Below are positions 1-9,307 of a DNA stretch of 64,000 bases, piece after piece (the first letter of the stretch is position 1; every line of letters starts with the position of its first letter). The notes under the pieces are model-generated. The model searched no databases and was not told the origin of the DNA. It was given only the letters and a program-made list of their open reading frames with translations. This DNA is from Moniliella sp. 'wahieum'. Its lineage: Eukaryota; Basidiomycota; Moniliellomycetes; Moniliellales; Moniliellaceae. The stretch is taken from the NCBI GenBank assembly GCA_003971905.1, contig RSEE01000081.1, positions 1 through 64,000 of the forward strand, in the 5' to 3' direction. The translations under genes were made by a program, and so were the position numbers.

Positions 1-402
1 ATAGCGAGCTACCCGAAGGGGAGAGAGTTATGCCGAGGCGATAGCGAGCTACCGAAGGGGGAGAGAGTTATGCCGAGGCGATAGCGAGCTACCCGAAGGG
101 GAGAGAGTTATGCCGAGGCGATAGCGAGCTACCCGAAGGGGAGAGAGTTATGCCGAGGCGATAGCGAGCTACCCGAAGGGGAGAGAGTTATGCCGAGGCG
201 ATAGCGAGCTACCCGAAGGGGAGAGAGTTATGCCGAGGCGATAGCGAGCTACCCGAAGAGAGGGAGAGAGTTATGCCGAGGCGATAGCGAGCTACCCGAA
301 GGGGAGAGAGTTATGCCGAGGCGATAGCGAGCTACCCGAAGGGGAGAGAGTTATGCCGAGGCGATAGCGAGCTACCCGAAGGGAGAGAGTTATGCCGAGG
401 CG
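1..402. repeat. 40-bp minisatellite, about 10 tandem copies
   Basis: Ten head-to-tail copies of a 40-bp unit that starts atagcgagctacccgaag and ends gttatgccgaggcg. Most copies are identical. Copy 2 has a shifted C/G run, copy 7 (241-283) is 43 bp with an extra purine stretch, and copy 10 (364-402) is 39 bp. The array starts at the first base of the window, so its real length is unknown. The unit is not a multiple of three and no protein reads through it. Confidence 0.97.
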
Positions 403-481
403 ATAGCTCGCTACGAAATCGTCCGCTCTATGCAGCATATGCCCTCCGTTTTCCCATCCGACGCCCCGTTCAAAAGTTACA

Positions 482-549
482 CCCACCCCACCCTAACCCT
501 CACCCCCTCACCCACCCCACCCTAACCCTCACCCCCCTCACCCACCACC
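482..549. repeat. Duplicated C-rich block with telomere-like CCCTAACCC
   Basis: A block of about 29 bp, cccaccccaccctaaccc followed by tcacccc(c)ctca, occurs twice in tandem. Each copy contains CCCTAACCC, the C-rich strand of the common fungal telomere repeat TTAGGG. It is an interstitial telomere-like sequence, not a telomere array. Confidence 0.8.
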
Positions 550-695
550 ATGCCTGACACACCCCCCCGACACACCAAGACCAGGCGTCGCATCACAGTG
601 AGAGTGGTAGGGGTGGATAGCTACAGCCTTGGGCTACTCAAACTAACTCACTCCCGTGGTCTTCCAGTCAAAAGTTGTCTCAACCCTGAATGGGT

Positions 696-1035
696 GGGGT
701 GGGCATGCCCTTGTAAGTGACACCCCCCACACACCACCACCCGTGACACCCCCACACACCACCACCCGTGACACACACCCCCCCCACCCAGTGGGAAGGG
801 GCTCATTCGAAAGCGACGATGCTAGAGGATGCAAAAAAACAATCGCTACCCGCATCGTCAATAAGGTGGGGTCGCTATTCTGGCTTGAGCATCCCAGGCG
901 GTACCAGTTCTATAAGATAAACGACTTGGGCGGCGGCGTATAAATGCAGCGGGGTTACAATGTTCAAATGTGACGTTTTTCGGCCAGCCCTTATTTTTTG
1001 GCGGGGCATGCCATTGTAAGACACACCCCACACCC
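696..1035. repeat. Dispersed pair of about 35-bp repeats
   Basis: The word GGGGYGGGCATGCC, then TTGTAAG and GACACCCC(CC)ACAC, occurs at 696-733 and, diverged, at 1001-1035. A further tandem duplication (acaccaccacccgtgacac) lies at 728-777. These may be remnants of the 3' end of the retroelement to the right, but no LTR match can be shown. Confidence 0.6.
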
Positions 1036-1186
1036 ATCAGGGCTTGTCGGCCCGTCGGCCGGCCCAGAGCTTGTCCAGTTTTCACCAACCGGGCTCGCTA
1101 TAGTTCACCTACCCGTTTTTGAAACAAGGTGGGTGTCTTTTTGGAATTGCAAATCATCAAGTGATTTCAAACTCATAAGTCTAGGG

Positions 1187-2819
1187 TCAGGGGCGCGGTG
1201 TTGTACTGCGAGTAGGACGGCACACGTAGATTCTCCAGAAGTTCATAAACCCTAAAGCGCGGAGCAGCTCCTTCGGCGTCTTGGGCGTGGGCCAATCCAA
1301 TACTGCCCTGACCCGATCGACCTCCATGGATAGACCTTGTGTGCCAACCCGGTGCCCCAAGAACGAAATGGAATCTTGGAAGAACTTGCACTTGTCAATA
1401 CCAACCACCAGATGGTTGTCGGCTAGACGCTTCAAAACCTCTTTGACCACTCGAACATGCTCATCTCGATCATTGTGCACGATCGCGAGATCATCCAGGT
1501 AGCAGAAGACGTGCGTGTCTATAAAGTCCGATAGTACCGCGTTGATGAGGGTAGTGAAGGTGGAACCCGCTCCTTGCAAGCCGAAAGGCATCACATTGGA
1601 AACGAAAGAACCGAATTTGGTACCCACTGCGGTATACGGAACAGACCTGGGGGCAACTCGTACCAGGTTGTAGGCACTCTTGAGATCCAACTGGGTGTAG
1701 TACTTCCACCCCGACAGGCGCTGGAGCGTTTCGTCGATGAGAGGAAGAGGCACTTTTCTTGACAGACCTAGCGTTCACACCACGCAGATCCGTCACGACT
1801 CTGACCTCTCCCGACTTCTTGCGAACGAAAAGCACCGGGGAGCGCCACGCGGATGTGGACCGGCTAATCCACCCTCTGGCCAAATTTGAACGGATCCACT
1901 CGGCGAGCACTGCCGATTCCGTGGTGGACAGAGGATAAATCTTGCCGAAGAAAGGCTTTGCACCCGGTAGGAGCTCGATCTCATGGTCATAACCAGGACG
2001 TAACGGGGGGAGACGATTGAGCCGATTCTCATCAAAGGCATCTAGGCAATCGGCGAATTCTGGGGGCACGAGCTTGGCAATCTCCTCAAGGGGGCGCGGC
2101 TTTGGAGGCTCAGGGAAAACCCCATCCACTGGGTCGTCAACATCCAACTGCCCCGGGCCTGGGTCCTCGACCATACGCAACTCGTTGGGCATCGTACTGA
2201 CGGCGCGCTCCTCCACCGGCGCGTCATCCGCGTCCGTCTCGGTCTCCGCTTGAGCAACTTGAATCTCTCCGGGCGTAGCCACCACCTCGCCCTGATCGTC
2301 AACCCACACTTGGCCAACTAGGAGATCATCATCTTGTTGGAGCTCGTGATTGAACTTGGAAGCCGAGACTAAACGTATGTCCATGATACCACAACACTTG
2401 ATCGAAGGGCCATCGCCCTGGAAGCTAAGCTCGGCTGAACCGTCACGAGCAAAGGAGAGCGACACATCGTTGGCGTAAAGGAAGTCGGTACCCAAGACCG
2501 CTGGATAGCGCAGAATCGACGTAACGAGGAACTCGTGGCTGAATGTTCGGCCGCCCAGGTTGAAAGACAGAAGGCAAGAGTGAGTAACCTGGCCTGAGCA
2601 GCTTCTTCTTCCGTCCAGTAGCCGCACCTGGAGAGGGGCGGAGAGTGGATTCATGACGTACCCGTATTTGCGCACCTCCGCGCGGTCAATAAACGATCTC
2701 TCGGCCCCCGTGTCCACTAGGCTTAACGTGGTTTGCGTGCCCAACTCCGTCTGGAAACATGTAGGTGCGGTCGCTAGGCGACCATCTTGACGGAGAAGGT
2801 GGACGTGGCACACATCCAC
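1187..2819 (-). pseudogene. pol fragment: aspartic protease and partial reverse transcriptase
   Basis: The first part (1491-2819) has the protease active site LVDTGAERSFID (D-T-G), an acidic spacer, and then the RT fingers region with WISRSTSAWRSPVLFVRKK and VVTDLRGVNA. After a frame shift near 1755 the palm follows (YYTQLDLKSAYNLVRV) with the catalytic FCYLDDLAIVHN (YLDD in place of the commoner Y-V/I/M-DD) and FLGHRVGTQGLS. Homology ends at about 1215 and the frame stops at 1187. The product would copy element RNA to cDNA. Without RNase H and integrase this copy cannot move on its own. Confidence 0.85.
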
Positions 2820-3912
2820 GGCGGGGCCCGGGCCCCTAGTTGCGCGCCTGCACCGGCGCGCTCGACGACGAGCCGCTCTTGGCCCGTCTGGCTCGACCCC
2901 CCTTGGTTCGAGCTGCTCTGACTTGAATTCCCTTGGGACCGAAACCGACGACCACGCCGCCCTGAGCGCTGGTCATTACGGCCCAACGGGCACTCGTGAC
3001 GCCAATGACCCGATTCTCCGCAACGCATGCAGAGGTCGTTGTTGCGGCGGCGAGCGTATTCTTCATCGCTGATTCGGGACCGATGCCCCTGGGGACGGAC
3101 CTCCGCTCCGTCTAAATCCATCGGCTCGTAGTCCTGGTTGTTGTTGCTGCTGTTGTTGTTGTTGCGCGAGCGCGACTGGAAATTGTGCCGCCGCGAGTTG
3201 CTGGAACGGTCGCTGCCGGGGAGAAGATCCTTCGACAGCTCGGTGCGGGTAGCCCACTCGATTAAATCATCCAGCTCTTGGAAATGCATCGACGCGTTGA
3301 CGTAGAAGTAGGCCCGACGTAGTTCCGGAGACATGCCTTGTTTGAAAAGACTGATCGCCGTCGCGGGTTGGCCGCGATACGCCTCAATCTCGCTGAGAAT
3401 GTCTTGGAACCGATCCGCGTACTGGCCGACTGTCATGTTCCCTGCTTGAGCGCGAACAGTCGCTGCATGGCATGCTCCTCTGCCTGCATATCTCCGAAGC
3501 GACGGAGGAAAACCGTACGGAAGGCGGACCAGCTGTAGAGATGGTGGTAACGGGCGGCTTCGTCAGGGCCAACGCCAGCTTCCTCATGGCCATGGATGCG
3601 ATTGAATTCGCTGGTTTGGTGACGGGTCCACGTCGAGGTTGAGTCTGGCATGCGCAGCAACGCCAGGTGAATAAGGGTGGTGTCGTCTCGAACACCGGCT
3701 TGATTGGCCACACTTTGGATCCGGTCCAGGAAAAGGCACGCGGCTGCATGGTCGTTCACATTGTTGCCTGTGTGGGCGAAAAGAGGAAAATCGCTCAGGC
3801 GGAAGGTACGATTGCTGGGACCGGCGTTCCACGTCGGTGCTGGGGCGGGCTGATTGCCCGGCGCGTGCTGGCTCTGATAAAGGCCTGAAATGGGTTCGCT
3901 TGGCTGACTCAT
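2774..3912 (-). pseudogene. gag-like polyprotein of the retrotransposon, CCHC zinc knuckle
   Basis: The likely start is the methionine of MSQPSEPISG at about 3912. A frame change occurs at 3433-3436, where an ATGA overlap joins FALKQGT to MTVGQYADRFQDILSEIEAY. The second part carries the typical gag stretch 'Q..MTVGQYADRF', then an Asn/Ser/Gln-rich basic linker, and then one retroviral zinc knuckle CMRCGESGHWRHECP (C-x2-C-x4-H-x4-C). The zinc knuckle would bind element RNA during particle packaging. The protein ends overlapping the pol frame, as is usual for gypsy elements. The break inside gag makes it non-functional unless it is an assembly indel. Confidence 0.8.
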
Positions 3913-4131
3913 GAGACTCAGGAACTTGAGGACCAAACGGGGAAAGGGGAAGGTGCGATAGAAACACCCTGGGACGAAGAGACTGGGGGGAAACGCTTGG
4001 GGGGGGAAAAGCGGTGGACTGCAAAAGACACGACCAGCGTGGGAGTCAGCGGGGCCAGCCCAATAACGAAGAACCCTGAGGACCTGCCGAGGGAACCCCG
4101 GACCCTCCATTATGTCACGGGCGGGCCCCGC

Positions 4132-4995
4132 CAGGGGGCTCACCCAGGTTCTTGGGGTACAATCCCTTAGGAGACGGAAGGTCGACTCACGGTAGTTCGG
4201 GCTTGGGCTGGTTGGTGTGTCCGAGCGGAGCTAGGGACAAGGAGAGGCCTTTGGTGGGGCGGCTGCACGTGTGGCAAGGCTGCGTCTACACCGGGGGCCG
4301 TAGTAACGTGTCTGAAGCCTCCGGGACTTAGGGACGGGAGGAGGCAGAGGCGGACAAACACTGCCTTAACTGAGACGGGGAGAATCGCCGCGACCAAAGG
4401 AGGGCTCGCGCGATTGGACTGACGAGGGGCTGGAGGACGAGGTCGGAGGAGAAGTCGGACGCTAACAAGAGGAGCTGCCTGTACTGGATAAATTGGCTGG
4501 AAACGGGCAGGGGTCGGACAGGATAGGCGGGAAAGGGACGAAATGGAGGGTGGAGGAAAAGATCCCCACCAACCGGGGTACAGGCTTAATCGAGAAAAAG
4601 GGAAACAGACACAAAAGGGGGTGTAGAAAGAAAGGCACGTCAAAAGAGGGGTTGATCGCCGCAGGCGCGATCGAGAAAGGAAAATAAGTGGTGACGGGGC
4701 GACTGACGTCGCAAAGATACTGAATACTTGGTGGTCTCGTTTCGACCACCGACTTGGACTTGGGCGGGAGGCGACTACCGTCGCGCGCGCGCATGGCAAC
4801 TTGTGCCACCGCACAGGGTACAACCAACCATCGACAGACTTGGTTGGGCTTGGGGGCGCGCTCCACTGGGCTGGTGCAGAGCAGGCGGGCCTTAGCTTGG
4901 ATCAGACCATCTTGGATCCGACGCGGCCCGTAACACAGATGGGCAACAAAGAACGTAATAGGTATGTCTCACAAAACAAGTCCCGCGGGGTTAGG
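4132..4995 (-). repeat. Probable 5' LTR and leader of the retrotransposon
   Basis: This stretch lies directly upstream (to the right) of gag on the minus strand, where a 5' LTR belongs. Two blocks recur, collinear and similarly spaced, at 5892-6031: CTCACCC...GGGGTA..ATCCCTT (4139-4172) and GGCCTTTGGTGGGGCGGCTGC (4246-4265). A TGG-initiated word that could serve as primer-binding site follows the end near 4140, but no tRNA match could be confirmed. Neither LTR boundary is certain. Confidence 0.45.
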
Positions 4996-5761
4996 TCATG
5001 GTAAGCTCAGTTCGAGCGTCCAGATTCTGCGCGCCCAGACTCTTACCCTCCGGCCTTCGCCGGACCTCCAAGTCAATTTCTGACGTGGCCATACCCGCTA
5101 CGGGAGATGCTTCGGACCCGGGTACATCGACGGAGCCATTGCGCGCACCAGGACCGATGTTGTCTCCCTTGTGCTCATCCTGTGTCGCATGGAGGTACGC
5201 CTGCTGTAGCGCTTGGTCCTCTGGTGTGCCTGCTTCTGGGGGAGCATCCTTCTCTTCGCCAGAAGACACAGGCACAATCACATCTACCCCGTCCCACCAG
5301 CATTTTCATGCAGGCTTGCGCCAAAACAAGAGGAGCTTCTCGGCTGTGGCCAATTGGGCCTGATCGATCCGGTAGCCATCAGGGCCGGGGATGTACTGCT
5401 CTTCTTCTTGTGCATGGGGCTGAGACTGTCGTGCGTCAATCGCTGCCATCGCATCTGTCTCGCCCGCGTGGATCGTACCCGTTTTGAGCAACACGAGAGC
5501 GATGGACATCATGCTGCATCGTTCGGGCTCCAGAGCACGGAATCCCCAGTGGGTCAGAGCGGTCAAAGCCACTGCAACAAGGAGGAAATGGTGCAGGGCA
5601 AGAGACAAGGGTCTTGAAGACCCGCCTGATCCGCACATGCCCCAGTGCCCCCCTTCTTTTCCACCGCAGATGCCGGACACGACCGCATGGATGGATGTCT
5701 CTATGTGAGCCAACCGAAATTCATCGCCGAGACGCTTGCCAAGCAGATGACCCACAATCAT
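4991..5761 (-). CDS. Hypothetical protein between two LTR-like sequences
   Basis: I do not recognise this protein. Two minus-strand frames follow each other. 5306-5761 starts MIVGHLLGKRLGDEF and has a hydrophobic stretch (LALHHFLLVAVALTALTHW) that could be one membrane segment, followed by a region rich in Glu, Gln and Asp. 4991-5281 starts MIVPVSSGEEKDAPPEAG and is acidic, ending DARTELTMT. They may be one gene joined by an indel or short intron near 5290. The position between two LTR-like blocks suggests element-borne or trapped sequence. No domain was seen, and chance open frames in GC-rich DNA remain possible. Confidence 0.35.
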
Positions 5762-5884
5762 AGCTTATCTTTCTCGCCGCCTCCCGCTCCGCCAAATTCT
5801 CCCTTCCCAATGGTCCCGAACACGAACCGTGCTCGGTACACCCCGCGACGCGACTTACAGCTCTGGTCATGGGGGGAGTCCCGA

Positions 5885-6640
5885 AGTAGGACTCACCCCA
5901 GTAGTTTAGGGGTATAGCCCCTTGGACAGGCCAATCGGAGTCTCGTACGTTAGGTGACGGTCCTGCCTCAGATCCGGGTTGAAACGAGCGGGTGTAGAGG
6001 CGTGGCAGAGACCTTTAGTTTGGGTGGCTGCCTTCGTACAAGGGCCGCATCTCAGACCATCCGAGGTAGGAGCCGCGTACGTAGGTCGTCGGACCACAGT
6101 TGAAGGGATCGAGGATCGCGGGGGAAACCGGTAACGCTGTTCCCCCCGCAGCGCCAACAAACTCGACGCGCTGTAGTAGGCGGAATCAGACGGAGTCCTA
6201 CTAAGGAAGAGCAAGCGCTATACTGAGAGTAACCGTGGCTTGCAGCGTTATCGACGCGAGTCTTAAATTGGTAAGGGTGGTGGTGGTAAAAGGTGGAAGG
6301 GCGAGAGGGGAACGGAAAGTCGGCGGAGACCACTGGCGGGATGGTCGACAAGGGCCACAACCAGCAAGCCTTAGACATAGCTACTTGTATACAGAAGGAA
6401 CCATGCTTCAAGTACCTCAAGACAGGTATAAACAGAAGGGGGCGGGATCTACAATAGCAAGGGATAAAGCGCGGTCTGTTCTGCCACATAACTGCCATAA
6501 TGTCGTGGGCCGCAGTAGGTGCGCGGTTTTGCCAAGACCGGGCACCGCAGATGCGAAGCTTCGTACTGTAAGTCCGGTTCGCCCTGCGGACAGTATCCGC
6601 GGCATGGATAAGGTTCCTTCTGGCTCTGTCTCGCTAGTCT
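5885..6640 (-). repeat. Second LTR-like copy (diverged solo LTR?)
   Basis: CTCACCCCAGTAGTTTAGGG through CCCCTTGGA (5892-5925) and ACCTTTAGTTTGGGTGGCTGC (6011-6031) match the LTR-like sequence next to gag in order and spacing but are clearly diverged. No gag or pol sequence is attached, so it may be a solo LTR or the edge of an older element. The right boundary is a guess. Confidence 0.4.
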
Positions 6641-7055
6641 AACGGGACTGAGACGCGTGTTTGGATGACATGTCTACGACGTGCGCAGCTCAGCGTCCGG
6701 AAAAGATACCCGGAGCACCCCGTACCATCGTCCAGAAGGCTGGGAGATGGGATCCCCTGCGTCTCAGCACTGCCGTCCCCCAGTATTTGAGGACATGCAT
6801 CGTTCACGCCGTGCGTCGGTGCCCCAGTTGTCGGCGCCCCAGTTCATCAAATTGATGATGACGTTGACGACACCACCCAAGCGGCATGTCTTCCCTACTA
6901 ACCCCCACCCCGACCCACCATCGCCCGGACCTCTCTCACTAATCTCTTCCTCCCCCCGCCCCATACCCGACTGCTATCCCCTTCACCTCCCTCCCTCACT
7001 CGGAGTCACCAGCACACATTCCATTCGTTCGGTATTCATCTCCATCTTGATGTCT
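6640..7055. other. Intergenic stretch, no gene seen
   Basis: Between the second LTR-like block and the 3' end of the oxoprolinase B gene. The right half (6880-7010) is C-rich and reads as an ordinary 3' flank. No RNA gene or repeat stands out. Confidence 0.6.
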
Positions 7056-8887
7056 TTATGCGCCCAACTGGAGTGCCTGCCACTCCGCCACCGAGCCTTT
7101 GCGCACATCCGGCGCACCTGGCAGCACGGGATCCACCTGTTGGTCACCGGTTTGCCCCATCCACCTCCTCCAGGGGTCAATACAGCAATCCGATCCCCGC
7201 GCCCCATGCGGGTAGGTAGTGCCTTGGGGCCCAAATTGATTATGCGCGCCGGCTGACCGAGGATGTGGTGCTTCCTTTCTTCTTCCGGCTGGGCGGCCAC
7301 TTGCTCGGCAGAGAGAAGGTCGCCATCCTCGCTGCGCCGCTGCTTGATCCACAAGTTAAGACCGACCTCACCTGGCTCGCCGCCTTCCATCCCGTACGGT
7401 CGATGCACCCTGCGCTCCGACAGAATCGACACCTGCATGCCCGGTTGGAGGAACTCAATCTCCCGCACCGTTCCATCGCCACCGTGGTAGGCCCCGGCTC
7501 CACCCGAGTGCGGCCGCAGAGCAAATTGCGTACCAGCACAGGAAACCTGCGCTCCATGACTTCAGCATCCGTAATCCGTGTGTTGGTCATGTGCACCTGC
7601 ACGCCCGACGTGCCGTTCCACCCAGGCCCGGCCCCGGAACCCCCGGCAATCGTTTCGTAGTTACTGATGCCTTGGCCGTTTGCGTCAACCGGCGTACCCA
7701 GGTCAGATTGTTGCAGCACCCCTGTGACGCGGCCGCAGCGTGGAAGGCGTGCAGGACGACATCGGTGATTCGCTGCGAGGTCAGGACGTTGCCGCCTACC
7801 ACAGCGGCTGTGTCGCTGGGGTCCAACAGGCATCCGGGTGGTATGACAACGTCGATAGGCACGAGGCAGCCTTGGTTCAGGGGCATGTCGATGTTGACCA
7901 TCGCCCTGAGGCAATAGATGATCGCACTGTACACTACACTCCGGGGGCAATTGAAATTGGCCAACACTTGTGGGCCGGTACCGGTAAAGTCAAAGGTCGC
8001 CTTCCCCTCCCGCGGGTCAATGTCAATCGCCAGTTGGATCGGTGTACCATCGTCCATCCAGTCGATCGCCTGGAGGCGTGTGCCCTGCTCCGATGCCACT
8101 TGTCGGAGCAGGTTGCGAACTGCAAGTTCGGCGTTAGACCGGATGTGGACCATATACTTCCCCATTGCCCGTTCGTCAGTTTCCACTCCGGATCAGAACA
8201 GAGGAGAGAGAGAGGGTATAATACGAACCTCTTGTACAACGGGCAAGGTCCACTTTGATGAGCGCCTGCAGCAACTTGATCCCTTTGTTGTTGGCGGCAA
8301 TTTGGGCTTGCAGGTCCGACTCAACGTCGCGAAACGCGCGCGAGCCTGCACAACCCGCGTACTGAGCAGGCTGGGTGACAAGGTAGTCATACAGCCCCTT
8401 GTGGTCATACACGCCCCTCCGGACCAACTTGAAACTGATGATCTGTGCCCTTCTTCCCACAGCGAAGTCGAAAGTGGGTGGCATGGAGCCCGGGAGGATG
8501 CCGCCAATGTCGACGTGGTGTCCGCGCGAAGCGCGGTATAGAAGATGATTTGGCCCTTGTCAAACACGGGGGAGATGACGGTCATGTCGGGCAGATGGCT
8601 GCCGCCTGCCTTGGGATGATTCGCCAGTAGCACATCCCCTCCTCGATGTTGCTCCCCAGCAGGCCAATCTGGTAGCGCACGGCAAACGACATGCTGCCCA
8701 GGTGGACGGGGAGGTGGGGGGCGTTGGCAACGAGCGCGCCGGTGGCATCAAAGATGGCCACCGAGTAGTCCAGCCGTTCTTTGATGTTGGCGCTGATGGC
8801 GGTCTTCTGCAGGGTCAGCCCGGCGGTCTCGGCGATGCCCTGGAAGCGGTGGCCAAAGAGCGAGAGGAGCACGGGGTCGGCCGGCAT
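7056..8887 (-). CDS. 5-oxoprolinase, hydantoinase-B-like half (separate gene)
   Basis: The B domain of ATP-dependent 5-oxoprolinase cleaves 5-oxo-L-proline to L-glutamate in the cytosolic glutathione (gamma-glutamyl) cycle, together with the A domain. The start [20 protein letters not shown] (ATG at 8887) is followed by [20 protein letters not shown] and [13 protein letters not shown], wording typical of the B part of eukaryotic 5-oxoprolinases. Later come [19 protein letters not shown] and, near the end, TPGGGG. The end [17 protein letters not shown] at 7056 fits the family's C-terminus. The gene is read in several frames, with breaks near 8600, 8240, 7950 and 7350 that look like single-base errors. 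In most fungi this domain is fused behind the A domain in one protein of about 1,280 residues. Here it is a separate gene, head-to-head with the A gene. Confidence 0.88.
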
Positions 8888-9307
8888 TGGTGGGAGAGTG
8901 CAGTGGGTGGTGGTGGTCGGGGTCGTGGTGGCAGTGGCGGTGGCGGGGGCGGATAGCGGACACGCAGACAAACACTCAATCGAGCGTCAGGCGCGTCAGG
9001 GCGGACCAGCGCGGACGGTGCCAGTGGCGGTGGGGAAGCGTGCCGGTTGAGCGCTTATCGATGACAAACTGAGAAGAAAACACGCTATCTCCGGCGCTGT
9101 GCACGGACCACAGGGCGCCCTGTCAGCGCTGCGTGCTCCGAGCCAGTATCGCACCTCCGCCCGCCCAACCCTATCACGTCTATCACGCCTCACGACAGAC
9201 ATCGCGAGTCGGGCAACCCACCTTGCTTCCCTCGCACGCCACCCGCTGCGCTCCCTGGGCTCCTGGACCATCCGCACGCCCCTCCTCTGCTCTTGCCCCC
9301 ACCTGCC
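8888..9307. promoter_or_regulatory. Divergent promoter between the two oxoprolinase genes, with GATA cores
   Basis: The 420-bp gap between the two start codons must hold both promoters. Several GATA cores are visible: GATAG at 8952, CTTATC at 9054-9059 (GATAAG on the other strand), CTATC at 9085, and a tandem pair ctatcacgt at 9171 and 9180. Fungal GATA factors of the AreA/Gln3 type control use of secondary nitrogen sources, which would suit 5-oxoproline breakdown. That regulation is inferred, and some GATA words are expected by chance. Confidence 0.45.

Larger units (their letters stand above)
403..1186. other. Repeat-rich stretch without a gene
   Basis: Apart from the short C-rich and GGGCATGCC repeats I see no coding potential here. 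A TATA-like gtataaatg lies near 938. The small open frames are C/A-rich and share no family features. Confidence 0.6.
1187..4143 (-). mobile_element. Truncated Ty3/gypsy-type LTR retrotransposon (internal region)
   Basis: Reading leftwards on the minus strand, the order is gag, retroviral-type protease, then reverse transcriptase, as in Ty3/gypsy (Metaviridae-like) elements. The RT homology stops near position 1215, just after the thumb-region word FMNFWRIYV. RNase H, integrase and the 3' LTR are absent, replaced by unrelated repeats. Frames change within gag (about 3435), at gag/pol (about 2800) and inside RT (about 1755). The element is therefore a dead, 3'-truncated copy, possibly with some of the shifts due to assembly error. 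Confidence 0.85.

Noticed and set aside
1-402. CRISPR-like array
   Set aside because: Units are contiguous with no unique spacers, and the genome is eukaryotic. It is a minisatellite.
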